Shown: positions 21,880-32,829 of the stretch, one piece after another
Layout of the letters: each line of letters opens with the position of its first letter
Position numbering within the stretch: the first letter of the stretch is position 1
DNA from: Dicyema japonicum
Lineage: Eukaryota > Dicyemida > Rhombozoa > Dicyemidae
Length of the DNA: 64,000 nt
Assembly (NCBI GenBank): GCA_011109175.1
Contig: RDEW01000006.1
Span: 15,547-79,546, forward strand
Direction: 5' to 3'
Program-made: the position numbers and the translations under genes
The notes under the pieces: model-generated
Seen by the model: the letters and a program-made list of their open reading frames with translations, nothing else
Told to the model about the DNA's origin: nothing
Database searches by the model: none

Positions 21880-22265
21880 GTGGTTAGTGAATTATTAGAT
21901 GAAACAGATTTTTATCTCCTCGTACGCCTTCTGGATTCGACGCAACTTTGTGGGCGGGGTGGTTTGGGGAATTGGGTAATGTATACCCTTCTTATAAGAC
22001 ACGTCGTGGCTGTGTATTGTTGAAAGTTGCACTGATTGCACAGGGTAGAAAATCGCTTTCCATTTTGTCGGATCTTCAAGTGATGAAGGCTTTAGTTTTT
22101 CTAGTTTTCCAAGGTTACTATTAGTAGAGGTTGTTAAGGATTGAATGTCGACTATTATTTGTTTGTTCGTCCAGGACACATTGATTCCTCATGACGCACA
22201 AGTAAATCTGACAGATGGCTCAATAAATTGTTTGTACAATAATTTCAAAGCTATTATTCTTATAT
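21880..22265 (-). pseudogene. CR1/Jockey-like LINE relic, C-terminal RT part
   Basis: Minus-strand translation reads ALKLLYKQFIEPS, then CAS-GIN, S-TNKQ-I-DIQSL and SLEDP. This parallels the plus-strand copy at 25642-26050 (ALKLLHKKFIEPSISYACAS, TNKQKISDIQSL, SLEDL). Truncated at both ends and containing a stop after CAS. Confidence 0.75.
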
Positions 22266-22532
22266 GTGACCCACTAACAGTTAACAACTACCACTAACAG
22301 TGACCCACGCATAAAGTACCAAAATGCTTGTAGGCTACGGAAATCTTCTAAATCATGGATGTTGAGTCTACATTGCGATAAATTTCACAGCAAGTCATAT
22401 TATATTAGTTATTGATTAGGTTATGCTTCTAATCTCAGTTGTTTTTGGGAGATATTGTAGATGACAAAGGAGTCCCAGTCATTATTCCAATAAAAATGCA
22501 GAAAATATTATCACTACTTTTGACAAGTTGCC

Positions 22533-22781
22533 CTAAACATATATTTTCCCAATTACTCGCGTATTAGCGATTTCAGTTGCTCCAGCAGTATGATTCAAAG
22601 GGAACCCAACTGTGGTCTCAGGTCTTTCAGCAGGGTGATCTGATTGAAAAAGAAACCAAACCTCTCTCACAGATGTAAAACAAACTGTCCCTACTATCGA
22701 CCTCGAACCATTCTCCATTGCAGGTGAAACCCCAACAAAATTATTTTCAGCAAGGCTTGAAATTTCCTTTAAAATTGTCAT
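22533..22781 (-). CDS. uncharacterised open frame, 82 residues
   Basis: A minus-strand frame with balanced composition (no long hydrophobic run, ends VIGKIYV). The plus strand is also partly open. No retroelement or host family recognised. Its surroundings are otherwise empty of repeats. Confidence 0.2.
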   Translation of the reverse strand: MTILKEISSLAENNFVGVSPAMENGSRSIVGTVCFTSVREVWFLFQSDHPAERPETTVGFPLNHTAGATEIANTRVIGKIYV

Positions 22782-23760
22782 ATTCCTACAAATGGACTTG
22801 AAAGACTACGAGTATTCTTTTAGAAGTCATCAACCTGAAGCAACTCCCAATGATGTACATGACTCGACACCAATGATGACGTCATTATAAATCATACCTT
22901 GGAGTCAAACAAACCAAACTGAAGATGAAATCATTTTCTTTCTTTTAATGAATTTCTGCTGGATAAGCATTCGGATTTTTGCAATTCTGAATAATATTGA
23001 AGCCGTACGTGTGTTCTTTAACCATAAGTACTCGTGTCCCCTATGTAAGTAGTTATAAACACCCTTTCTATTTGAATAGGTATAATTGACCTTAATTTTT
23101 TCTTTTAATCTATTTTTGTTAGTATTTCATTTCGGATTTCCTCATGAGAGTTGGAATCTAGATATTTGGATTTTAAACTTTTTTCGCAGATTAATTTCTT
23201 GATTGAATTACCGTCAATGAGAATCCATGAGTGCAATGCTCTATTCCACGTATTTACTGCTAGACTGATTTCTCGTCAGTCACCAATGAGACGTAATGGT
23301 CGCTGTCGCGCTTTATCCCAAATAGACTTTTTAATTTGTGATATCTTTGGTTAGAACATACGAGACTTCCAATAGAGTAGTTCTCTTCCAAAATGTTGAT
23401 TATCAAAGGGTAAGCATGAATTTTATGGCAAAATTCAGCAAGGTCGCTCCGTCCCTTTTTTTGTCATCATAAATGTACTCGTGTCCTTTAAAAAATATGA
23501 AAAACACGTGACTATGTTATGTTTCATTTACACTAGCTTTGTGTATCGGGCGGGGACAATCTCAGAGATAGAACTTGCTTACAATGCTATTGGTACTATG
23601 TTTAGTTTGCTGCCAGGCAAATCGTATTTATGTAGTTTTTATACTTCGACGTGATTCTTACTTTACTTCGATCAGCGTGATTTTGTTCTTTTTTTACCAA
23701 GCAAAAAATATCCGGTTTGTAATCGGGTACCTTCGCATTTGTGACTAAAGTGTATTGACT

Positions 23761-24090
23761 CTAATCTCTACAGACTCGATCGCAATAATAGACTGCACTG
23801 AGTGTTTCCTGAGTCTCTTGTCTTCTTAATTCCATATTGACGACACAGGTGAGGATGGATGCACTTAACAACCTCATCATGCCTGTGCAGTTTAAGACAC
23901 AACAATCTTTCAGATCTCTGAGAATAGTTCCCGCCGGATAATTACTGAGATGATTCCCCAACGTCGACATCGTCCAAAGATTCGAAAGTTATTGGGCAGC
24001 TTTAGTAAAGTGGCTCACATTGAAGTATTTGAAGTTTTGGGTGGTCTTGAGGTCTCATACAAGAACATTGAGCATCTTTACATGACTTCA
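23761..24090 (-). CDS. possible exons of an unknown gene
   Basis: A minus-strand frame of 70 codons (23970-23761) with several leucines and cysteines (LRDLKDCCVLNCTGMM), preceded up to about 24090 by leucine/asparagine-spaced text interrupted by two stops. The spacing faintly recalls leucine-rich repeats but is too short to call. Confidence 0.2.
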
Positions 24091-24359
24091 ATGACGAGTC
24101 CTATCGTGGAGGGTCGATCCAATGATGTCTCTTGATATACTTTGGTCTGTGACTATCCACTTATCTAAAGCCTGGGACCAAGAAAACATAACATCTTCCC
24201 TTGATATCTCGACCTCTTCTCTCGAACACAAACATCGTTTCTTTTCTCGTTGAGGTTAATCCTTTGGTGTATGTGGTCATTCCCGATATCCCGCAGAAAG
24301 GGTAGGGCAGAACAGTTGGGGAAACCAGGAAAACTCGTAGTTTGTTTTCATCACCATAA

Positions 24360-24770
24360 GTGGTGAATCATACAACGTTTTCAGTAAACGTCCACCTACC
24401 GCCAAACCTATCGTTCTCCAAATTTGAATCTTCCAGAGTTGGGGTTCAAAGAAAAGAATCTTTCGATCTAATGAAAGCAGACTTTAAGAAGAGACCTCTC
24501 ACCATGATCTATGAAGAATCACTTCAGACCTCAGCTCTCAAGAAACAGTGAGAATTACTTTGTCGGTTGCAATTCCAAAACCCTGAGAGAACCATTGCAC
24601 TCACGGGAGTCTCTGAGTCGCTTCCCGATTGCGAACATGTTCTCCGGGTTCTCACAGCTTTCCAGTCACCCCTCATTTTTTTATTTAAAAGAACGTGTAA
24701 AAGTCTTGTACTTTCATCGGTGACGAATATAGCAGATCAATTACTCCACGTGTCTGGATTGTGAATTACT
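24360..24770 (+). pseudogene. possible LINE ORF1-like fragment
   Basis: In one plus frame, 24567-24640 reads NPERTIALTGVSES, D-x-EHVLRVL. This resembles the RSI-x-x-GV-ES start of an RNA-binding segment found in some LINE first ORFs. Neighbouring frames are open but shifted. The match is short and from memory of the pattern only. Confidence 0.25.
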
Positions 24771-25136
24771 CTTGTTTTTTGAATAAAATTACCTGGGAGT
24801 AACATGGTGTGGGTCACCGTAGGGGTAATGTGAGAATAGTCACATTCGGTGCTATCAGATGTGCAACTCCCTACCCCTGAGTGACAAGGCAACGAAAGTA
24901 CAGATTACGTGGGAGGGATCGGGAATGTTTCAACCGGAGTTTTAGGAGGTGGAAGATATGACTACGGTAAGAATTTTAATCTCCCAGTATAGGGAAGTCG
25001 ATCATAAATAAGTTAAACAAAAATAGAGAACACAAGAGAGACCTTTGGGTAGAAGACATATTCCATATATCCAAAAACCGGAGTATATAACAAGGTGGAG
25101 GTGCTTTAAATGACCAAGGGGGGCAAATAATAATAA

Positions 25137-25549
25137 TTAAGCATTATTTAAATAGTCAACTAAATCTTGGCCAGTGCGTATATTAGAAGATTCGTCCTTA
25201 ATGACTGTTTTGGGGAATTTGGAATTCATAAAGTGATGAAACTCACTCACCTATGACTGAATAAGCAATGACGACAGAGTTAACTCCTGCAAGTTTGGAG
25301 ACTGCGAACAATCCTAATCCAAACACACAACCTACTCCAAGTGAAGAATAAAGTAGAGTCCTCAAAGCAAATCGAGTACCCGACTCTCTCTGTCTTTAAA
25401 AATATAAGCATACCCCTGGGACTGATTCAAATCCTTGGGCCCTTCTCACTGTAGCTACAAATCCAACCCCAATGGAGGCCAGTCCCACTGTTATGAGTCC
25501 TATCCCTTAAATATTCATAAAGTCCACCAGGAGTATAACGATCACTCAT
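25137..25549 (-). CDS. TMEM242: TMEM242-like mitochondrial membrane protein, four exons
   Basis: Minus-strand exons are 25549-25528, 25505-25414, 25389-25276 and 25250-25137. They are joined by GT-AG introns of 22, 24 and 25 bases in phases 1, 0 and 0. They give 113 residues from ATG to TAA with no stop. Residues 9-25 and about 50-68 are hydrophobic helices. FALR (45-48), GVNS (73-76) and E-F-x-x-FM-x-S-x-FP (79-89) match the conserved second half of animal TMEM242 (human ALRAL, GVHS, then DF, M-S, FP). Known animal proteins are about 140 residues; this one has a shorter N-terminus. TMEM242 sits in the mitochondrial inner membrane and helps assemble ATP synthase and complex I. All exons read through, so the gene is probably live. 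A TAA-rich run abuts the stop codon. Confidence 0.85.
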
Positions 25550-25619
25550 TTTAAATAATTTAATTAATCAAATTATTTATTTAAATTTATTGAACCAAAA
25601 AAACATCGTTATAGTCAGC

Positions 25620-26272
25620 ATGAAAAAAAATCAGGTGAGCGTTGATCTATTTATCAACCAAACTAAAAATACCTTTTACGAAGAAATTGAAAATCTTAGG
25701 AGTGGCCTTTGACACGCACATGACCTTCTCCCCTCATGTCGAATATATCTCCGGAACCTGCTCAAGAAAGCTTGGTTTGATCAAATCTATTTTTGGTGTC
25801 ATCAGAACTCCTTTCCCAGCATTGAAACTACTACATAAAAAATTCATAGAGCCATCTATTAGTTACGCCTGTGCGTCTTGGGGAATCAACCTATCCTGAA
25901 CTAACAAACAGAAAATCAGTGATATTCAGTCCCTATCAGCTACGACTATCGGCAAGCTCGTGAGAACAGTCAGTCTCACACCCACCTCTCTGGAAGACCT
26001 TATCGGACAAAATGGGAAGGGATTCACCGCTCTGTGCCGAAAATCCAACTTCCTACAATGCTCTAATGGATTGGGTCTTACTAGAAGACTTTACATCACC
26101 CCTCTTGTATTTCTTTCAAAACCCTCCGTCCTCAGAGAAGCTGTGTTGGATCTCGGAAGGTCCACCGGAAAAAGATGAGAGACCTGATGGAAACGGCCGA
26201 GATCACCTAATTAGTTTAATACAATTAAATTAACTATTGGTGTTCTTGGGTTAAATAAATAAATAAATAAAT
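25620..26272 (+). mobile_element. CR1/Jockey-like LINE, 5'-truncated copy
   Basis: 25642-25899 encodes KILGVAFDTHMTFSPHVEYI, then RKLGLIKSIFGVIRTPFPALKLL and FIEPSISYACASWGIN. This is the segment after the RT catalytic core in CR1/Jockey-type elements. One stop follows at GINLS, and the frame continues to 26178 with shifts. The 3' end is GAGATCACCTAATTAG, AACTATTGGTGTTCTTGGG, then TTAAATAAATAAATAAATAAATC. The same ending occurs at 41030-41085. The tetranucleotide tail is the expected 3' terminus. A 5'-truncated insertion just downstream of the TMEM242-like gene's start. Confidence 0.85.
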
Positions 26273-26415
26273 CCCGGCCTTCCTCAACAATCGGACTTGA
26301 AGAAAGTGCCGTCCAGGGAACTCCTCTGAATGGTTGTTGACTAATGATCCTTTGGGATTATATCTGACGCCCTAGAGATGGTGAACCACATGACGCACGC
26401 TAACAATCAAGCTCC
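26273..26415 (-). mobile_element. LINE-leader fragment, tail-to-tail with previous element
   Basis: On the minus strand from 26415: GCGTCATGTGGTTCACC, GGCGTCAGATA, then CAACAACC and CAGAGGAGTTCCC-TGGACG. This is the same leader as in the element at 30781-30900. It ends against the TAAA run of the preceding copy. Confidence 0.6.
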
Positions 26416-26869
26416 ATCGAGCCAAAAGGGAAGATGAGAAAAAGAAAAAACAAAAAAATCTTCATATCAGGAACTTTGCTATCAGTCCACCAGACACTAC
26501 GAATGCTATAATAGTCAAACTGGACATCCGCAATGCTTTCAATAGCATTTGCAAAGACAAAATCATTGAAGCTAGCATTTCCAGGATCCGGAAATCAATA
26601 AAATAAAGAAAAATCCAAGAATAAACATTGACATACAAAAATTTGCCTCGCACAAGGCGATTCCAATTCGTTTCTTTACCAGACCGCTTCCCGAACGTCT
26701 TTCTTACGATGGGCCAATTTCCCCTATTTCCTTCAGTAAAGAGGCTGTGATACTTCCCGCAGCACCAGACGTCTCGATTGCCACTGGTATAAAAAAACGA
26801 AAGCGGTCTCCGATTTCACTATATTTTTTAATCTTGATATTCTTGGCTAGATCGGCTGCCGATCCGCCG

Positions 26870-27260
26870 GCTGCGCGGAGCTGATTATCATCGAGTTCGA
26901 GAAAGAATCCATAAAGTGCATTCCCATACGAGCGATTTTACCTCAGTGAACGAAGGATAATTTAGCGAATCCTGTCTTTTCCCGTCTCCGCGATTTAATC
27001 CCACTTGCTTAGCACTGTCGGGAAGCCTTCAGCTTCAAGAGAACGCTTGACAATGTTGTTCATAGCAGAATGGCGGGTTGCTCTGCCAGCACTCGCTTTG
27101 CACGAAAGCAATGCAGCCCTTTGACATCGACGATCACACCATAACGACATAGTTATTCGACGCAAACATCAACTCCGAGGCGAGGAGCGATCCCAATCCA
27201 TATACAGTCACCGTCCAAAAGGGTCCCCAGGAGGAACACGGGAGTGCATCTAGTTACGCT
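26870..27260. other. GC-richer stretch, unassigned
   Basis: Noticeably higher GC than its surroundings, with short open runs on both strands and no readable domain. Probably an old retroelement body. Confidence 0.3.
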
Positions 27261-27683
27261 CCGCACTCGTGAATTGTATTTTAATTTTACGGCTCAGAAA
27301 ATCATATTCTAATCATGTTTTTATTTTGAATTTTGCCTAAAAAAGGAAAATTCACTTATTAATCAACGTAAAATTTTAGTATACAAATCATTGATTTTTT
27401 GGTTATAAATTAAAATTCCCTTTAAAATATATATTTTTGATATAAAACTAATATAAAATAATAATTTAATAATCTGCTCATATAATACATTTTTGCATAA
27501 AGTCCTAGCCTTCGTCCACCAAATTCCCGGATTCGAAGGAGTCAATCGAGATGATCAAAATATTCTAATCGAGGAAGGTAATTTTGAGTATTAAAATAGG
27601 AAATTTTGAAATATTTTTAGTATATTTATACCAATATTATGATCCACGTTCAAACCTTATCTCATTTGACAACATGATCATAT

Positions 27684-28044
27684 TTTATTGAAAACTTTTA
27701 TAACAAATTACTGCATTTATTTTGGCGAATTCATATATCATTTCCCTTCTTTTTACCGGAAGAATTTATATTAATAACTTTACTGTTGTTATTTAGTGTC
27801 GGTATGCTTTATTTTATTACAAAAAGAAAGGAATGATGTTAGTGAGGTCGGTCAAATTGCATTCAACGATTTTTTGCCGAAAGCTCTTAAGAGATTTGCG
27901 ATGAGAATTGAAATTATAAGAAATTTTATTGGAGTTATTAAACGTGAGGAGCAAATGAAACACAGTTTCTTTTATAAAGTAAGCTCATCTTGCCGAATTG
28001 TGCCTGAATTGGTTATCAGATATTGTCTGGGTAATGTGATTTAG
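27684..28044 (+). CDS. possible single-pass membrane protein exon(s)
   Basis: From 27684 one frame reads IENFYNKLLHLFW, then PEEFILITLLLLFSVGML, YFI and TKRKE before a stop at 27834-27836: one convincing transmembrane helix followed by a basic stop-transfer patch. A second frame, open 27796-28044, takes over at the AAAAAGAAAGG run and continues RNDVSEVGQIAFNDFLPKAL, then a charged helical region. A single-base error or a small intron near 27825 would join them. A strong donor, AAA|GTAAGC, lies at about 27979. Product unknown. Confidence 0.35.
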
Positions 28045-28479
28045 AAGGACTTTTATTTTGTAAATTTTCATAATAATCCTTAAATAAGACATTTTATTAC
28101 AACAACAGGCAAAATCTGAACGATATAATCCCGAATGACAGATAAAACGACAACGTGGTAGTGGGGGAGGATATAAAGTAAGGATGAGCTGATTGTTACA
28201 AGTCAGTTAACTAAGGTAGTTTGTCAATGAGAAAGTCCATGGAAATTATTACAATACTAGACACTTGCAGAGGGCCTGTCGGGAGCTTCGATTATTTGAC
28301 AAACGACGTTAAATTCTTCTGGGACTTTCACAGCCCACATCTGTAAGGCATGTGTTCTCAATTCTGTTGACCGACTGCTATGCTGTTCTTCTGATTCTTC
28401 ATTAAGCATTGTTTTGCATGTGTTCTCAATTCAGTTAAACAAAAAAAAATTTTAAATTAAAATCTGTACATTTATCTAC

Positions 28480-30165
28480 GAGTTATGGTGGCACAAACAT
28501 ACAATATTGAGCTTTAATGGGTACATAGATTAGTCTCCTCACGAAATAACTATTGAAAAGTCCTCCATATCATTCAATTATACTCCATTTCTGTTTGACC
28601 TCATCAACGTCAGTATGACCCAAAAACTCCTAATCAAAGGGAATACAATCCCCACTAACATGAATACACATATATTAAAAATCATCACAAATTTATTTCT
28701 TCCAATTTGATCGACGGGAATTGCTTGTATTTAATGGGAGTATTGTGGTAGAGAGTATTTGACAATAACAAGCTGACACGTGTATTGGTTAGACAGTCTT
28801 GTAGTTTGTCATAATAATTTGTCAGCATTTCTGTGAGGTTGTCAATTATAGATAGACCGCCATTGATGGAATGTCAGTGGAGGGAGTATCCTCACATAAT
28901 ACAACATCAGAGAGGTAATGAGACTGCCGTTGGTCAAGCGAGGAAATAATAATTTTGACTTTATAAACACAGACAGTAGTCCGTCAGCATCGGTAAACTC
29001 AACATCACTCTCAGTGAATCTTCTGCCTAAAATTCAATAAATGTCAGGAGTAATCCTTAACAAAACAGATTAAAACCGTTTATCTTCCACCAATAATCCA
29101 TAGAGGGCAAGTCTCCACATCCACAAACCGAAATATTTTCATCGATTTCAAAACTCCCTTGGGCGGCATTATCTGTCGTAGTATTTTTGGTCAACCTCCC
29201 CCAACAATAAAGTAATCATATCCTCACAAATAGAATCCCTCATAAACTGAGATAATTCCTCAATCATAGCCGTCAAAAATACAAGTATTGTAAGGAATGT
29301 GATCAGGAAAAACCCGAACTACAGCACAACCAATAACCATTCTGGCAAATCCTTTTAACTCCATAATTGTCTCGAAGTCATCCAAGTTATGAATAATAGC
29401 ACGTGCAGTAGAGAGTATTATATCAAACATAGACAAAATGCACATTCTATCCAAACTAAAGATGTCTTCTTTCACCAACAGAGTCGTCAACTTGGCATTA
29501 ACGAGAAAATCATTAGGTAGATCAGTTGCGTGTTTAGGAAACAACGTGTCATGTATCTTAACGTAGATGCCTTCATGAACCTAAGTTATGTAAACAAGTA
29601 CCGTCAAGAAAACCGAGTCACATTGCAATGAAAGTGGAAGGAAGGTCTTCCAAAAGAGAGTTTATTATTTGATCTGCCTGCTCACTCAAGTAACAGCAAA
29701 ATTATAAAATTCGTTCGAAATGACCTAAAACAACGTTAGTATGTACATTCTCAATCCACATGGAGATAGTTATGACTAGGTGTTTTTTATACTAAGAAAT
29801 CCCAACAAAAAACCGTCCAAATACTATTCTGATTGAGAATGTAGTTGATTGAAGGGTTGTTCTCCAAAGTGATAAGAGGACACGTGGTAAATTGTACAAA
29901 AGTAATTTTTGACGTCATTGTCGTCCTAAAATTGTTAAATTGTATCACTTTCGTGTCAACTCGGCTGTGGCAAACGGTAGGAATGTGAATATTGGAAACC
30001 AACCGGAAAATCCTTGAGCAGATATAATCATATTGTGCACAGTAGGCCATGAGGAAAGTCAAGCCGATTTCTAACGGTTGAAGTTTGGTTTCTCTCAAAA
30101 ACTTGAAAATAGTATTCTAATTCAGATAGCAAATGCTTATTAGCCATGTCTTCAAAAAAGGAACT
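28480..30165 (-). CDS. probable multi-exon gene or gene relic, unresolved
   Basis: The minus strand has a chain of open, well-composed segments. 30145-30030 starts MANKHLLSELEYYFQ. 30102-29787 is a 103-residue frame with YCAQYDYICSRIF. About 29660-29600 reads ADQIINSLLEDLPS. 29565-29260 is 102 codons with FSLDRMCILSMFDI and IHNLDDFETIM. 29215-29060 reads NAAQGSFEIDENISV and GDLPSMDYWW. 29026-28842 reads RRFTESDVEFTDADG. About 28640-28490 reads HTDVDEVKQKWS. Candidate introns include a 22-base GTACATACTAACGTTGTTTTAG at 29752-29731, with a perfect TACTAAC branch site, and a 23-base one near 29935. I could not join everything in one frame, so it may be two genes or a decaying one. Confidence 0.4.
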
Positions 30166-30274
30166 AAAATTTAAATAGAATTCTAATTTTGGTCCGTGAA
30201 TCAAAAATATGGTCTTTTCGGAAATTTCATATAATTTCTAAGGTAATATATTTCTTACTTGGTTGACCTTTAAA

Positions 30275-30460
30275 TTAAATTAAATTTACTCCAAAGACCA
30301 AGGATAACCAAACTAACCAACTCATTGATCCTGATCGTTCCTGCGTTACAGAACTTGTCTCCAGGTAACGACATTGTCCCCTGGGAAGGAATAGAGGATC
30401 CTCTTGATGCCGGTCAGGAATTGGGCGTCTCCTGAGTAGGTGGATCCAATTTAATTTTTT
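30275..30460 (-). mobile_element. short non-autonomous element, family S
   Basis: On the minus strand: TTGGATCCACCTACTCAGG, AGACG, CAAGAGGATCC-CTATTCC, GGAGACAAGTTCT, then GATCAATGAGTTGGTTAGTTT and CCTTGG-CTTTGG. The plus-strand element at 53870-54110 has the same order of landmarks. About 185 bases, no RT. Bounded by T-rich sequence. Confidence 0.6.
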
Positions 30461-30780
30461 TTTATTTTACAAAAGCACAATATCTTTATAAGTTGTTTCT
30501 TAAATAATAATTGATTTTCAACTTTGAATTCAGGGATTTCCATGTCTATCATTCTCTTATCTAACAGCTACATGAGGAAAGTGAAAAATGATGTTTTATT
30601 TTAAATTATTTTTTTAATTTAAGGTTATTTTAATTATTTTATTTAAAAATATTTTTATTTGAATGGTGATGCAAATAATTCGTGAATATAAATTATACAA
30701 GCCGCTTGGTGCCATGTGGTGTTTTGTGGCTAATTGATTAAAGTTTCTGTTATGTTCGTTTGTTCCTAATTCACTTAATT

Positions 30781-31060
30781 AGCGTGGGTCATGTGGTTCA
30801 CTTTGTCTGGTGGCGTCAGATACAAGTCAAAGTGTATCCAAAAAGAACCATTTGTCAACGACTATCCAGAGGAGTTCCCCCTGGACGACTCTTCCTACAC
30901 ATTTGGGTACTTTTTCGGTGGAGACTCGTCATGTCAAGAGAATGCGCAGGAACGAAGTCGGAACATTGAGAAAAGATGGGGAGACTGTTGACGAAGGCTG
31001 GGATCACCTGAAATTCGGATATGACGACGGTTTTGGTTCAATAAATTAAATTAATTAAAA
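30781..31060 (+). mobile_element. short non-autonomous LINE-derived element
   Basis: It begins GTCATGTGGTTCAC and GGTGGCGTCAGATAC, like the leader of the LINE at 38489 and the fragment at 26273-26415. It passes after about 220 bases to a LINE-type 3' end (GGCTGGGATCACCTGAAATT, TTTTGGTTCAATAAATTAA). Three frames are open for 66-79 codons across it, which reflects recent origin rather than a gene. No endonuclease or RT. Confidence 0.65.
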
Positions 31061-31819
31061 AATGATTCTAAACAACAAATGTTCTCTATAATCATCGGAC
31101 TTAGGCATGGGATTAAGGTCCCCGAGGATGAATCACATCTGCTTCTAGCAAACTTGTGAAGCTATGTGTGATTATTGTAAGGACACTACATTGGATGTTG
31201 ATAGAGAAGAGGTGACTGATTTGTGTGAAGTGAAAGGGAATAAAGATTGGTGAGCAGTTAACTTCTCTAAGATGACAAGAATGTTTTCCAATGTTAGGAT
31301 GGATAAAATGTCACAGTCTGAAACTCGTTTTTTAAACTACGTATTAGCTGGATATGTGTATTATTATTTATTAATGTATATTTTTAAATTTAGACAATTT
31401 AGTTGTATTTTGTAAGTGACGATTTATCAGACTGCGACATATTATTTTAATTATTAAAAAAATTAATTAATATCATCATGTGACCGGCACATAGATGGAC
31501 AGGTTGCATAAATTGCAAAATAAATTATTATAAACAAATATTATCCCATTGTAAAATATATTTTTATATAAAATTTATTATAATCTTATATTTTTAATTA
31601 TTTTTTAATTACACGTGTCTGGCGTGTTTGTTGGAATTGAAATTCATTAAACATGAAACAATTAAAAGAACTATCGAAAAATTTTTTTTGAAGACGGTAA
31701 AGCATTTTTACTGAAAGATGACCTAAAATAACGGTTCTTTGCAGTTGAAGATAAGGAACTGAAATTAACGATAATTGAGGTATTGTATTTGCTTTATGAA
31801 GTCTGAACATAATAAAAAC

Positions 31820-31975
31820 CATTTTGCCCGATGAAGAGCTGTTCAAGATTCTCGACTCCGCCGGACTCGTCCGTTCCTTTGTCGGTCTGTGATCACTTAG
31901 TTAGATGAAAACTTTTATTTCTTTCTCTTTTACCCTGTGATCCTGGAAGCAAAATGATAATAATAACCTGTGAAA
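31820..31975 (+). mobile_element. LINE 3' end with TAA-type tail
   Basis: A coding end reads ELFKILDSAGLVRSFVGL and stops at the TGA inside GTCGGTCTGTGATCAC. Then come TTAGTTAGATGAAAACTTTT, a C/T-rich stretch, GTGATCCTGG and ATAATAATAA. Same family as 548-720 and 44975-45430. Confidence 0.65.
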
Positions 31976-32829
31976 ATTAAATCTTTCTTCCCAAACGAGG
32001 TGTAGAAATATTTTGTGGGTTTTGAAAGAAATTGCGTAAACTAGACATATTTTGATTTAAGCTTAAATTTTCAATGAAATAACAAACTCACCAAATCTCT
32101 TGGTTGAGAAATTTTGTCCGATTAATAGTAACCCAAATTCGATCTCTAATATTTTGCGACTTAAATTTGGGGGTAAAATATAATTTCCAATCCAAAAATC
32201 CTCTTTTTCTCGAGCTAGTGAACATCGAATTCAGCTTCTTCACCACATGCAGGAGAGTATTCTAGCCTCTAACATCGGGTTGTTAGCAATTTCCTGACAT
32301 CTTGAATTACTGGTTTGACAAAATGAACATTTAGAATACTTAAAACAGTAGATCTGGCAAACAAAACTAATTTTGATCGTTCTTGCAGTACATAAAACCA
32401 ACTTTCAGTTAATGAGGCAAAAATTCGACATCACCTTATAGTCTGGAATCACTTAGAACAATCTCTTCATTTGGTCGGCAATTACAATACTTAACTCACA
32501 AGGATGATCCTGTGACTAATCTTCTATTCTTCAATATTTGAGGCGCAAGGTTTTCGTATTTTTTTCGAAATATTCCGTAGTGTGATATCTGCTGGTGTTC
32601 TTGAATTTTTTCATGAAATGTTACCAAACAGATTCCTACACGCCTCTGTGATCATCCCTATGACTAGGGCCAGTTTTGTCAATAAAATCAAAAATTAAAT
32701 GTTCTTTAAAATTGTTTAAAACTTATAAAAAATTTATTAATTTTATTGATTTTTATTTTTTAAATAAAATAATAGCGTTGATCAATTATCATTATATCTA
32801 CTGTGGTATGATATCCACTGTTGAGGTAT

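Noticed and set aside
29060-29215. GYDYFIVGGG read in one minus-strand frame as an FAD-binding start of a GMC oxidoreductase
   Set aside because: The frame stops at once, and a different overlapping frame gives a better exon; no second motif of that family was found.
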